From NCBI RefSeq assembly GCF_965221685.1, contig NZ_OZ244907.1: DNA of 64,000 nucleotides. The stretch is one strand, 5' to 3'. Position numbers and translations under genes: made by a program. This DNA is from Palauibacter sp022826685 (GTDB lineage: Bacteria; Gemmatimonadota; Gemmatimonadetes; Palauibacterales; Palauibacteraceae). Under the pieces are notes generated by a model. The model was not told where the DNA came from, did not search any database, and saw only the letters and a list, made by a program, of their open reading frames with translations. This document shows, one piece after another, positions 1-10,409 of this stretch (the stretch's first letter is position 1; each line of letters begins with the position of its first letter).

Positions 1-1259
1 ACAACCGTCCGTTCGAGACACGGCACTACCGCGCCGTGAACATGGTGTTCAACTCCGAATACCCGCTGGTCCGCTGGCTCGAGCGGAACGGCTACGACGT
101 GAGCTACTCGTCCGGGGTCGACACGGACCGGCGTGGCGAGGAACTGCTCGAGCACAAGGTCTTCCTCTCGGTGGGACACGACGAGTATTGGACGGGCCAA
201 CAGCGGCGCAACGTGGAGGCGGCGCTGGCGGCCGGCATACACCTCGGCTTCTTCGGTTCGAACGATGTCTTCTGGAAGGTGCGCTGGGAGCCGAGCATCG
301 ATGGGTCGGAGCAGCCGTACCGGACCTTCGTGACCTACAAGGAGACGCAGAACCACCGGAAACTCGATCCGGAGGAATGGACGGGACTGTTCCGCGATCA
401 CCGTTCGATCAACCCGGAGGGTCCGTGGCCGGAGAACGCGCTCACGGGGACGCTGTTCACGGTGAACGCGTGGCGGAACGATCCGCTCATGGTCGACGCC
501 GAGTTCGCCGACCTCCGCTTCTGGCGCAACACGGAAGTGGCCCTCCTGGAGCCGGGTGAGCGCTACGTGTCGATCAAGGGGATCCTCGGCCACGAATGGG
601 ACTCGGACATCGACAACGGGTTCCGCCCGCCGGGGCTCTTCCGGCTCTCCGCGACGACGATCGACAACCTGCAGTACTGCGTCCATCCCGGGCGGGGGTG
701 CGAGACGGGCTCGGCCACGCACAACGCGACGATGTACCGGCATGAGAACGGCGCACTTGTCTTCGACACGGGGACGCTGCAGTGGCCGTGGGGGCTCGAC
801 GCTCACCACGACACCGAGACGGGCGTCCCCCCCGAGCGCCAGAACGGCATGGACACGCGGGTCGGCGTGGACCCGAACGGCCCCGACCTCGTCCTGCAGC
901 AGGCGACGCTGAACGTGTTCGCGGACATGGGCGTGCAGCCCACCACGATTCAGTCGGACCTGGTTCCGGCCACGGCGTCGACGGATGACGTCCCACCGAC
1001 TTCCTCGTTCGAGGCGCCCTCGGGACCCGACCCGGAGAGCGGCATGATGACGATCTCGGGGACAGCGTCGGACGCCGGGGGTGGTGTCGTGGCGGCGGTC
1101 GAGGTTTCGCTCGACGGAGGGATGACGTGGCGACCGGCCCGCGGCCGCACGAGTTGGAGCTACGCGTGGGATCCGGACGCGACGGGCGGCGAGGTTTCGA
1201 TCCTCAGCCGCGCCGTGGACGACAGCGGCAACCTGGAGACCCCGGGCGGCGGCGGCTGA
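1..1259 (+). CDS. N,N-dimethylformamidase beta-subunit-like protein, 5'-truncated by window edge
   Basis: The open frame is already running at base 3, so the N terminus lies outside the window; the visible part is about 418 residues. It aligns throughout with the C-terminal two thirds of the next gene, including the GHDEYW motif and the PFETRHYRAVNMVFNSEYP stretch. That motif and the overall length mark the N,N-dimethylformamidase large-subunit-like family, whose characterised member hydrolyses the amide bond of dimethylformamide with a mononuclear iron. The last 90 residues form an Ig-like domain (GTASDAGGG, VEVSLDGG.TW) similar to the dimerisation domain of molybdenum sulfite oxidases. The real substrate is unknown and many relatives are only annotated by domain. 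The upstream signal sequence cannot be seen, but the paralogue is a lipoprotein. Confidence 0.8.
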   Translation, partial: NRPFETRHYRAVNMVFNSEYPLVRWLERNGYDVSYSSGVDTDRRGEELLEHKVFLSVGHDEYWTGQQRRNVEAALAAGIHLGFFGSNDVFWKVRWEPSIDGSEQPYRTFVTYKETQNHRKLDPEEWTGLFRDHRSINPEGPWPENALTGTLFTVNAWRNDPLMVDAEFADLRFWRNTEVALLEPGERYVSIKGILGHEWDSDIDNGFRPPGLFRLSATTIDNLQYCVHPGRGCETGSATHNATMYRHENGALVFDTGTLQWPWGLDAHHDTETGVPPERQNGMDTRVGVDPNGPDLVLQQATLNVFADMGVQPTTIQSDLVPATASTDDVPPTSSFEAPSGPDPESGMMTISGTASDAGGGVVAAVEVSLDGGMTWRPARGRTSWSYAWDPDATGGEVSILSRAVDDSGNLETPGGGG

Positions 1260-1334
1260 ACGGACCCAACCTGAGCCGACCCGAGCCTTCGCTGCCGTTG
1301 TAGACTGCCGACGGCGGGGGCATGTTGCGGGGAC

Positions 1335-1361
1335 GCGGCGGCCGGGGGAGCCGGCCGCCGC
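1335..1361. other. Perfect GC hairpin between tandem paralogues
   Basis: An 11-base arm (1335-1345) pairs perfectly with 1351-1361 around a 5-base loop. It lies 76 bases after the first paralogue's stop and 25 bases before the next start. There is no T-tract, so it is not a standard intrinsic terminator. It could be a Rho-type or mRNA-stability element. Confidence 0.4.
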
Positions 1362-1386
1362 CCCACTCCGGCCGGGAGATGTCGTC

Positions 1387-3525
1387 ATGACCGCGTCCGT
1401 AGCAGCCCGCGGCAAGAGCCCCGCTGCGTTCCTCGTCCCCTTCGTTTTCCTTGTCGCGGCCATCGCGGCGGCCGGCTGCGAACTGCAGGTCTCGATGACG
1501 GGTGATCCGTGCGAGAACCCCGCCAACGAGATCGTCGCGGAGAACTGTCTCGAGGGGCACCCGCCCACGGAGTGGGACATCAACAGCTATGGCGACCCCA
1601 GCATCCAGGGGTTCGGCACCGACATCGCGATCGCGCAGGGCGAGACGATCGAGTTCAAGATCGACACGGACTCGGACGACTATCGCATCGATATCTACCG
1701 GATGGGCTACTACGGCGGCATGGGTGCGCGCAGAGTGGACTCCTTCGATCCCGCCGCGACGCTGCCGCAGATCCAGCCGGACTGCCTGCGGGGCCCGATC
1801 CCGGTGCTGGCCGAGGGCGGTGGCATGGAAACCTGGCCCGCACCGCTCGTGGACTGCGGAAACTGGGCGGTCTCGGCCTCCTGGCAGGCGCCGGAGGACG
1901 CGACTTCCGGGATCTACTTCGCCCGGCTCGTGCGCGAGGACCCGATCGACGGCTGGGTCAAGAACGACCAGTTCGAGGCCACGCCGCTCCCGCCCACAGG
2001 AGAGGATTCGCTATGGGAGGCTCCGGGCTTCCGGGCCGTGATGCGGAACCCGCTGCGCGAAGCGCGCGCAAGCCACATCTACTTCGTCGTGCGGGATGAC
2101 GACGGCGAGTCCGACATGCTCTTCCAGACGTCGGACGTCACCTGGCAGGCGTACAACCGCTACGGGGGGCACAGCGTGTACGGACGTCTCAACCCGGAGC
2201 GCCTCCGCCTCCACGGTGGGGAGCCCCGCGCACCGAAGGTGAGCTACAACCGGCCCTTCGAGACGCGGCACTACCGTGCCGTGAACATGGTGTTCAACTC
2301 CGAATACCCGATGGTCCGCTGGCTCGAGAGGAACGGCTACGACGTCAGCTATTCCTCGGGGATCGACACGGATCGGCGAGGCGACGAACTGCTTGAGCAC
2401 AGGATCCTCCTTTCGGTCGGTCACGACGAGTACTGGAGCGGACGGCAGCGGCGGAACGTGGAGGCGGCCCGGGCCGCCGGCATGCACCTCGCCTTCTTCA
2501 GCTCGAATGAGGTCTACTGGAAGGTGCGGTGGGAGGCGAGCATCGATGGCTCCGGCGAGCCCTACCGGACGCTCGTCACGTACAAGGATTCGCAGGATCA
2601 CCGGCGGCTCGATCCGGTCGAGTGGACGGGAGAGTTCCGCGACCACCGCTCGATCAACGCCGAGGGGCCCTGGCCCGAGAACGCGCTGACGGGGACGCTG
2701 TTCACGGTGAACGCGTGGCGGAACGACCCCATCATCGTCGACGCGGAGTTCGCCGACCTGAGGTTCTGGCGCAACACCGAGGTCGCCCGGCTGCGGCCCG
2801 GAGAACAGTACGTGTCCATCAAGGGGATCCTGGGCCACGAGTGGGACTCGGACATCGACAACGGGTTCCGCCCGCCGGGGCTGTTCCGGGTCGCCGCGAC
2901 GACGATCGACAACACGCTCTACTGCGTGCACCCGGGCCGCGACTGCGAGACGGGGACCGCCACGCACCACGCCGTCCTCCATCGACACGAGAGCGGCGCG
3001 CTCACGTTCGGCTCGGGGACGCTGCAGTGGTCGTGGGGCCTCGATGCGCATCACGACACCGAGACCGGCGTGCCGCCGGAGCGGATGAACGGTGCGGACA
3101 CGCGAGTCGGGGTGGATCCGCACGGCCCGGACCTCGTCCTGCAGCAGGCGACGGTGAACCTGTTCGCGGACATGGGTGTCCAGCCCGCCACGATGCAGCC
3201 CGACCTCGTCGCCGCCACGGCCTCGACGGACGATGTGGCGCCGACCTCCTCCTTCGATCCGCCCTCGGCGCCCGATGAGGAGAGCGGCATGGTCACGATC
3301 ACGGGGACGGCATCCGATGCCGGCGGCGGCGTGGTCGCGGCCATCGAAGTGTCGCTCGATGGGGGGGAGACCTGGCGCCCGGCCCAGGGCCGCGCGAGCT
3401 GGAGCTACGAGTACCACCCGGCCGCGATGGACGACGGCGCGTCGATCATGAGCCGCGCGGTGGATGACAGCGGGAACATCGAGATCCCGGGCGCGAGCAG
3501 CGGCATGGATGATGGAGGCGACTGA
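1387..3525 (+). CDS. N,N-dimethylformamidase beta-subunit-like lipoprotein
   Basis: This 712-residue protein starts with a lipoprotein signal ending in AAAGC (Cys about 31), so it is probably anchored in a membrane facing the periplasm or outside. Residues about 60-620 carry the N,N-dimethylformamidase beta-subunit-like fold, with YNRYGG and GHDEYW motifs. Residues about 620-700 are an Ig-like domain with VEVSLDGG.TW, reminiscent of the Mo-cofactor oxidoreductase dimerisation domain. A GGGAGA ribosome site precedes the ATG. It is a close tandem paralogue of the preceding gene. In the characterised family the reaction is amide hydrolysis with an iron bound by tyrosines and glutamate, but a lipid-anchored extracytoplasmic form implies a different substrate, which I cannot name. 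Confidence 0.8.
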   Translation: MTASVAARGKSPAAFLVPFVFLVAAIAAAGCELQVSMTGDPCENPANEIVAENCLEGHPPTEWDINSYGDPSIQGFGTDIAIAQGETIEFKIDTDSDDYRIDIYRMGYYGGMGARRVDSFDPAATLPQIQPDCLRGPIPVLAEGGGMETWPAPLVDCGNWAVSASWQAPEDATSGIYFARLVREDPIDGWVKNDQFEATPLPPTGEDSLWEAPGFRAVMRNPLREARASHIYFVVRDDDGESDMLFQTSDVTWQAYNRYGGHSVYGRLNPERLRLHGGEPRAPKVSYNRPFETRHYRAVNMVFNSEYPMVRWLERNGYDVSYSSGIDTDRRGDELLEHRILLSVGHDEYWSGRQRRNVEAARAAGMHLAFFSSNEVYWKVRWEASIDGSGEPYRTLVTYKDSQDHRRLDPVEWTGEFRDHRSINAEGPWPENALTGTLFTVNAWRNDPIIVDAEFADLRFWRNTEVARLRPGEQYVSIKGILGHEWDSDIDNGFRPPGLFRVAATTIDNTLYCVHPGRDCETGTATHHAVLHRHESGALTFGSGTLQWSWGLDAHHDTETGVPPERMNGADTRVGVDPHGPDLVLQQATVNLFADMGVQPATMQPDLVAATASTDDVAPTSSFDPPSAPDEESGMVTITGTASDAGGGVVAAIEVSLDGGETWRPAQGRASWSYEYHPAAMDDGASIMSRAVDDSGNIEIPGASSGMDDGGD

Positions 3526-3581
3526 GCCGGAGCGTCGCGGCAGAGGGGTAGCGGGACGAGGCGGCGGCTGAGCCCGGCGGG

Positions 3582-3986
3582 CTACCAGTACTCGACGTCC
3601 AGTCCCTCGACCCGGGCGAAGCTCCGCCGGTCTCGCGTGGCGACCCGGTAGCCGACGCTGACCGCTGTGGCCGCGATGATCAGGTCGTGGGCCCCTATCG
3701 GGGCTCCGCGCCGCCCGAGTTGTCGGGCCAGAATCGCGTGGACGCGGGCGGCTTCGAGATCAAATGGCAGCACCGGCAGGACGTCGAGCCACATGTTGAA
3801 GGACCGCTCGGCAACCACGCGCCGGGCGCCACGAGCTGCGTGCACGCCCTGGAGGAATTCCGAAGCCGTGATCGCAGCCATCGCCAGTGGAGCACCGGTC
3901 TCGCGCACGCCGCCGAGGATGCGATCAACCTCCAGTTCGCCCCGTTCGACGGCGATCAGGACGCTGGTATCGATCAGCGTTCCCAC
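3582..3986 (-). CDS. vapC: VapC-type PIN-domain ribonuclease toxin
   Basis: From the GTG at 3986 the protein has 134 residues. PIN-domain acidic residues are in place: D6 in LIDTSVL, E43 in ASEFLQG, D101 in AHDLIIAATA and D119 in ATRDRRSF. VapC toxins are Mg-dependent RNases that cut tRNA or rRNA. The chosen start overlaps the antitoxin stop by 13 bases and has a CGGAG ribosome site; a longer upstream frame gives an Arg/His-rich N terminus without family character and was not used. It is the second gene of a toxin-antitoxin pair, so expression should be coupled to the antitoxin. No residue looks missing, so it is probably active. Confidence 0.88.
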   Translation of the reverse strand: MGTLIDTSVLIAVERGELEVDRILGGVRETGAPLAMAAITASEFLQGVHAARGARRVVAERSFNMWLDVLPVLPFDLEAARVHAILARQLGRRGAPIGAHDLIIAATAVSVGYRVATRDRRSFARVEGLDVEYW

Positions 3987-4279
3987 GGACTCCGAGGCAC
4001 CTCCTCGCGGTTCCAGATCGCGATGCCTTCCTCGATGGCGCGCAGGCACTCCTCATCGAGGGGAGGCCAGGGGCGATTGTCGACGAGGTCGAAGAACTCC
4101 TTCACGGTGAGCGTGCGGTCCTCCTCGGGGCTGATCCGGGCGACGGCTGTGCCGCGATGCTCCACGACGTATTCGGCGCCCCGCTCGCGAACCTCCGTGA
4201 GGATCGAGCCGAAGTTCTTCGCGGCCTCGGTCGCGCTCACCGTACGTGAATGCCGGGACAGGTTCCCCATGTTGGACAT
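3974..4279 (-). CDS. Phd/YefM-type antitoxin
   Basis: A 101-residue protein whose first half (TVSATEAAKNFGSIL, then YVVEHRGTAVARI) matches the Phd/YefM DNA-binding fold. The acidic C-terminal half would wrap the PIN toxin encoded immediately downstream. Two ATG starts three codons apart are possible (4279 or 4270). Such antitoxins repress their own operon, and an imperfect palindrome lies just upstream at 4291-4312. The Phd-like antitoxin with a PIN toxin is a common combination. Confidence 0.87.
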   Translation of the reverse strand: MSNMGNLSRHSRTVSATEAAKNFGSILTEVRERGAEYVVEHRGTAVARISPEEDRTLTVKEFFDLVDNRPWPPLDEECLRAIEEGIAIWNREEVPRSPWER

Positions 4280-4290
4280 GGAGTCAATAT

Positions 4291-4312
4291 GCGGATTTTA
4301 CGGAAATTCCGC
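4291..4312 (-). promoter_or_regulatory. Candidate operator of the toxin-antitoxin operon
   Basis: A 22-base imperfect palindrome (GCGGA at one end, TCCGC at the other; 9 of 11 base pairs match) lies 12 bases upstream of the antitoxin start. The segment is unusually AT-rich for this genome, as expected for a promoter. Autoregulation by Phd-type antitoxins at such sites is known for the family; binding here is inferred. Confidence 0.45.
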
Positions 4313-4359
4313 AATTGCGCGGAGTTCGATGCCGCTGGAGTCGACGTCCGCCGGCGGAG

Positions 4360-5915
<1,556 letters not shown>

Positions 5916-5919
<4 letters not shown>

Positions 5920-7352
5920 TTCGCCTCCTCGTGATAGCCGAGAATCGCCTTTACCTCGAGGAACTCCTCGAGTCCGTGGCGGCCCCACTCGCGCCCGTTG
6001 CCGGATTGCTTGTAGCCGCCGAAGGGTACCCTGAAGTCCGGACGCGCGCCGTTCAGGTTGACCTGGCCCGATCGGATACGGCGCGCGACGGACCGTCCGC
6101 GTTCGCGGTCGCCCGCCGACACGTAGCCGGCGAGACCGTAGAGTGTGTCGTTCGCGATGCGAACCGCGTCATCATCGTCCTCGTATCCGATGAGCACGAG
6201 GACCGGTCCGAAGATCTCCTCGCGCGCGACGACCATCTCATTGCTCACGTGCGAGAAGACCGTCGGCCGGACGTAGTACCCCCGTTCAAGTCCCTCCGGC
6301 CGCCCGGGACCTCCCGTCGCGAGGCGCGCACCTTCCTCGATCCCCCGCTCGATCAACCGCTGGATCTTGTCGAACTGCACCTCGGACACCGCCGGACCGA
6401 TCGTCGTCCCCTCCGCGCCGGGATCGCCGACCACGACCTTCCCGGCCGCCGCGGCGGCGATCTCCGCGGCCTCGTGCATCCGCGAATGCGGTACGAGCAT
6501 GCGCGTCGGCGCGTTGCAGGACTGTCCCGTGTTGTTGCAGACGGCGAAGACACCCCGGGACACGGCTCGCCCGAACTCGGCGTCGTCCAGGATGATGTTC
6601 GCCGACTTGCCGCCGAGTTCCTGCGCCACGCGCTTCACCGTCGGCGCCGCGTTCCGGGCGACCTCCACGCCGGCCCGGGTGGAGCCGGTGAAGGAGACCA
6701 TGTCGACGTCAGGGTGCGCGGAAAGCGCCGCTCCCACGACCGGACCCGCCCCGTTCACGAGGTTGAAGACCCCCGGCGGCACGCCGGCCTCGTGCAGGAC
6801 TTCCGCGAAGATCAGCGCGTTCAGCGGCGCGACCTCCGACGGCTTGAGCACCATCGTGCACCCCGCCGCGAGCGCCGGCGCCACCTTGCAGGCAATCTGG
6901 TTCAGCGGCCAGTTCCATGGCGTGATGAAGGCGCACACGCCGACCGGCTCCCTCACGAGGAGGGACGTTCCGAGGTCCGTCTCGAATTCGAAGTCCGCGA
7001 GGATCTTCAGCATGGTTCGGAAGTGCGCCATGCCGGACGGGACCTGCGCCTGCGCGGCCAGGGACATCGGCGCGCCCATCTCCGAGCTGACGGTCGCGGC
7101 CCACTCCGCCGACCGGGCCGCGTAGCCCTCGCAGATGCGTTCCAGCAGCGCGACCCTTTCCTCCCGGTCGGTCTGTGAGAAGGCGTCGAAGGCGGCGGTC
7201 GCGGCCGCCACCGCGGCGTCCGCATCGGCCCGCCCGCCCATCGCGATGGCTCCGAGCACTTCCTCGGTCGCCGGGTTGACCACGTCCAGCGTCTCGTCGA
7301 CCGACGGTTCGACCCACGCCCCGTCGATGTAGAACTTGCGGAGGTTCTCCAC
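5916..7352 (-). CDS. NAD(P)-dependent aldehyde dehydrogenase
   Basis: From the GTG at 7352 this is a 478-residue aldehyde dehydrogenase. Seen are the catalytic Asn region FITPWNWPLNQ, the general-base segment ELGGKSANII, the cysteine in NTGQSCNA, and the C-terminal EEIFGPVL. The GTG start follows an AAAGGGG ribosome site; an ATG at 7388 would add 12 Arg-rich residues. It resembles the broad betaine-aldehyde/aromatic-aldehyde group, so the substrate is not fixed by sequence. The stop overlaps the start of mmsA by four bases, so the two are co-translated and may act in one degradation route. Confidence 0.88.
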
Positions 7353-7407
7353 GGATCCCCTTTCCCGCGCCGCGCGATGCGGCGTCATGATGTTCGGTAC
7401 GAATACA

Positions 7408-7448
7408 CGACCCCGGCGGGGGGCGGCCTTCGCCTCCCGCCGGGGTCG
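7408..7448 (-). terminator. Candidate terminator hairpin after the TonB receptor
   Basis: A perfect 13-bp stem (7408-7420 with 7436-7448) with a 15-base loop lies about 70 bases downstream of the TonB receptor stop and upstream of the aldehyde dehydrogenase operon. The following minus-strand bases (TGTATTCG) are only weakly T-rich, so it may be a Rho-assisted or processing hairpin. Confidence 0.45.
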
Positions 7449-7517
7449 ATCCTACCCTCCGGGCTCGGCCTCGACTACCGGCGACCCCGGGATCCCGCCT
7501 GACCTACGCTTCGGAAC

Positions 7518-10289
7518 TCACCCCGTGAGCCAAGACCACCGGTAGTTCACCCGAACGTAGTAGTATCCGCCGTTGAAGCCGAACGGCGAGCTCTCCGGAT
7601 AGAGCAGACCCACGTCGTCGGCCGTGTCCGGAGCCTGTGTCGCCGGATACGTGTCGAACAGGTTGTTCGCGCCGATCGTGATTTCGGCATCATCCGTGAG
7701 GTCCGTCGACAACTCGAAGTCGACGAGGAACCGGCCCGGGAAGGCCGTGCCTTCCACTCCGCCGATCACGACGCCGCCGACGTCCACCCACGAATCGTAC
7801 CAGGTGCCGCGCAGAAGTCCGCGCACCCCGCCGATCGTGTGCAGCACGTTGAGCGAGCCCCGCCACGAGGGGACGGACTGCTCGAGCTGATCCACCCGGT
7901 CCGTGTCGATGACTTCGGGGTTGAAGTCGGTGACCGACGTCCCGTTGTAGTTGAAGAGCGCGCTGAAGCTCGTCGAGCCGCCCATCGACGCGGGCGTGTA
8001 GTTCGCCACGATGTCGAGCCCCTGCGTCCTCGTGCTGAAGTCGTTCGTGAAGAACCGGAACTCGGCGAGGTTCGCCGCGCTCGTGATCCCCTCGCCCAGC
8101 AGTCGCGTCACCTCTTGATCGGTGAGCTTGAACGTCTGCGTCTGCGCGAAGCGGTCCGAGATCGCGATCCGGTAGTAGTCCACCGTCAGCTTGAACGCGT
8201 CCGCATCGAACACGGCTCCCGCCGTCAGGCTGAACGCCTTCTCGGGCGTCAGCTGCTCTCCGCCTCGAAGGGCCGCCACGGCCGACGTCGAGGGGATCGT
8301 GCCGCGGTTGACGAGGTCGCCGATCGTCGCGTCGAACACCGTCGACACGTTGAAGGCGTTCTGCTGCCCCGGCGTCGGCGCGCGGAAGCCGGTGCTCCCG
8401 CCGGCGCGCAGGGCGACCGCGTCGCTCACCTGGAGACGACCCGAGACCTTCCCCGTCAGCTGGCTTCCGAAGTCGGAGAAGTCCTCCCAGCGCAACGCGG
8501 CGCCGAGCGTCCACGGATCTTCGCTGCCGCCCAGTTGAACGTCTCCGTAGACGGCCACGTTCTGGCGGTCCCATTCTCCCGCGGCGATCGGGCTGAAGCC
8601 GGGGAAACCGTTCGAGGACGAACTGAATCCCTGCGCTGCGTAGGGCCCGATCTTCCAGGACTCGTCCTGTCCCTGTCCGATCGTGAAGCGCTCTTCCCGC
8701 CGCTCGAGCCCGCCCGCGAGGTGGACCTGGTCGCTGGCATCGTACGCGACGTCGAAGTTCAGGTTGAACTCATCCTGTCGGTACAGCCCCGGGTCGAAAT
8801 GCGTGGGCGTCTCCGGCCCGAGCGCCGCGTTCACCGTGTTGTAGATGAAGAAGTCGGCGGTGTGGCTGCCGAAGCCGGCGCTGGCGTCCCACGTGAAGCC
8901 GTCCTCGTTGCCGCCCTTGACGCCGCTCACGACGGACCAGTCGGTGACGTTGCCGCCGAACTGGGGCGTGAAGCCACCCGGGAACATCTCCTGGAACGAG
9001 AAGCAGTTCGGGTCGGCGAAGACCTGCGCCAGCGCCACCGGGTCGGGGACATGGTTCGTGATGGGGACCTCGGGGCAGTTCGCCGATCCGAGGCCCTTCG
9101 CCTGCAGCACGTCGCCGATAAGGAGCGACTCGCCCCCGTCGCCGCTGAACACGGCGCCCCGCGTGTTCGGATTACGGAAGAAGAACCCGCCGTCCACCTC
9201 CTTGGTGGAGAGGTTTCCGAACGCGTAGAACTGCTCGTCGTCGCTGAACGTGTAGCCCGTGTTGAGCCACACCTTGAGGTCGTCGTTGACCTCGGGCGAC
9301 CCCCAGATCTGGGCCGTGGGCGTGCGCACGGCGCTGTTGCCGGCCCCGAGGAGCGCAATGGCGTCGGCGCGCTGGATGGCCCGGTCCGTCGGGTCCTGGT
9401 TCCCGTATTCCACGCTGAGGTTGGCGAAGCCCGTGGCCCCCAGCGGGACCCCGACGTTCCCGGAGACGGTGAGCATGTCGCCGTCGCCTTCATAGTAGCT
9501 GCCGCTCTTCACCTCGATCATGCCGCCGTCGCGGTCATCCTTGAGGATGAAGTTCATCACGCCGGCGATCGCGTCCGAGCCGTACTGGGCCGAGGCGCCG
9601 TCGCGGAGGACTTCCACCTGCCGCAGCGCGATGCCGGGAATGGAACCGATATCCACACCCTGGGCCCCATCCGAGAGACCGGCGCCGAGCCACGTGATGA
9701 TCGACCCGCGGTGCCGCCGCTTCCCGTTGATCAGCACCATGGTGTGGTCGGACGCGAGCCCCCGCAGGTTCGCCGGACGCGTGATCGTCGCCGCGTCGCT
9801 GATGGGCTCGACGCGGACGTTGTACGACGGCACGGCGGTGCGGAGCAGGAAGTCGATGTTCGTCTCCGCCTGCCTCGTGATCTCGGACACCGGGATCACG
9901 TCCACCGGCACCATCGACTCGGTCACCGTTCGCGGCTGCGCGCGGCTTCCGACGACCACCAGCTCTCCGAGGTTGATCGCCTGGAGTTCCAGCGAGAAGT
10001 CCTGGTTCGCGGTCTGGCCGCTCACGACCGAGACCGTCTGCGTCTGAATGGCGTAACCGATGATCCGGACTTCGACCACGTGGTCGCCGGCCGGGACATT
10101 GGAAATCGAATAGGCGCCGCCGGCACCCGTGCCCACCGATATGTCGAGCGCGGGGATCGCGACCCTCGCGCCGCTGAGGCCGGCGCCGGATGGGTTGGTC
10201 ACCCTGCCCTCGATCGTCCCCTGGGCAAGGGCCGCCGCCGGCACCGCCAGAAAGGCGAGAGCCAGGAATACACGTTTCAACATACTCAT
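7518..10289 (-). CDS. TonB-dependent receptor with carboxypeptidase-regulatory-like domain
   Basis: A 923-residue outer-membrane receptor. A signal peptide (cleavage about ALA-Q, residue 22) leads into a carboxypeptidase D regulatory-like beta-sandwich (about 24-105, GRVTNPSGAGLSGA...VPAGDHVVEV). A plug domain follows (about 120-250, with RGLASDHTMVLING and YGSDAIAGVMNF) and then a 22-strand-type barrel ending in YYYVRVNYRWSW. An AGGAGA ribosome site precedes ATGAGTATG. Such receptors import large or scarce substrates using TonB energy; nothing in the neighbourhood fixes the ligand. It stands alone, with a hairpin after its stop, so it is probably a single transcription unit. Confidence 0.93.
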   Translation of the reverse strand: MSMLKRVFLALAFLAVPAAALAQGTIEGRVTNPSGAGLSGARVAIPALDISVGTGAGGAYSISNVPAGDHVVEVRIIGYAIQTQTVSVVSGQTANQDFSLELQAINLGELVVVGSRAQPRTVTESMVPVDVIPVSEITRQAETNIDFLLRTAVPSYNVRVEPISDAATITRPANLRGLASDHTMVLINGKRRHRGSIITWLGAGLSDGAQGVDIGSIPGIALRQVEVLRDGASAQYGSDAIAGVMNFILKDDRDGGMIEVKSGSYYEGDGDMLTVSGNVGVPLGATGFANLSVEYGNQDPTDRAIQRADAIALLGAGNSAVRTPTAQIWGSPEVNDDLKVWLNTGYTFSDDEQFYAFGNLSTKEVDGGFFFRNPNTRGAVFSGDGGESLLIGDVLQAKGLGSANCPEVPITNHVPDPVALAQVFADPNCFSFQEMFPGGFTPQFGGNVTDWSVVSGVKGGNEDGFTWDASAGFGSHTADFFIYNTVNAALGPETPTHFDPGLYRQDEFNLNFDVAYDASDQVHLAGGLERREERFTIGQGQDESWKIGPYAAQGFSSSSNGFPGFSPIAAGEWDRQNVAVYGDVQLGGSEDPWTLGAALRWEDFSDFGSQLTGKVSGRLQVSDAVALRAGGSTGFRAPTPGQQNAFNVSTVFDATIGDLVNRGTIPSTSAVAALRGGEQLTPEKAFSLTAGAVFDADAFKLTVDYYRIAISDRFAQTQTFKLTDQEVTRLLGEGITSAANLAEFRFFTNDFSTRTQGLDIVANYTPASMGGSTSFSALFNYNGTSVTDFNPEVIDTDRVDQLEQSVPSWRGSLNVLHTIGGVRGLLRGTWYDSWVDVGGVVIGGVEGTAFPGRFLVDFELSTDLTDDAEITIGANNLFDTYPATQAPDTADDVGLLYPESSPFGFNGGYYYVRVNYRWSWLTG

Positions 10290-10409
10290 CTCCTGAGGTT
10301 GGTTGTCTCAACTCCCGAAGTTGGTCGGTTCAAGCAGATCGGCTCTGAACTTCCCGTCCCCGAGGGCCCGAGCCGATGGCCCGCGGGACGTCCGACGTCC
10401 GAAGATGCG

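Noticed and set aside
3582..4049. Longer 155-residue version of the PIN toxin
   Set aside because: The extra 21 residues are Arg/His-rich, overlap the antitoxin by more and have no family match; GTG 3986 is better placed.
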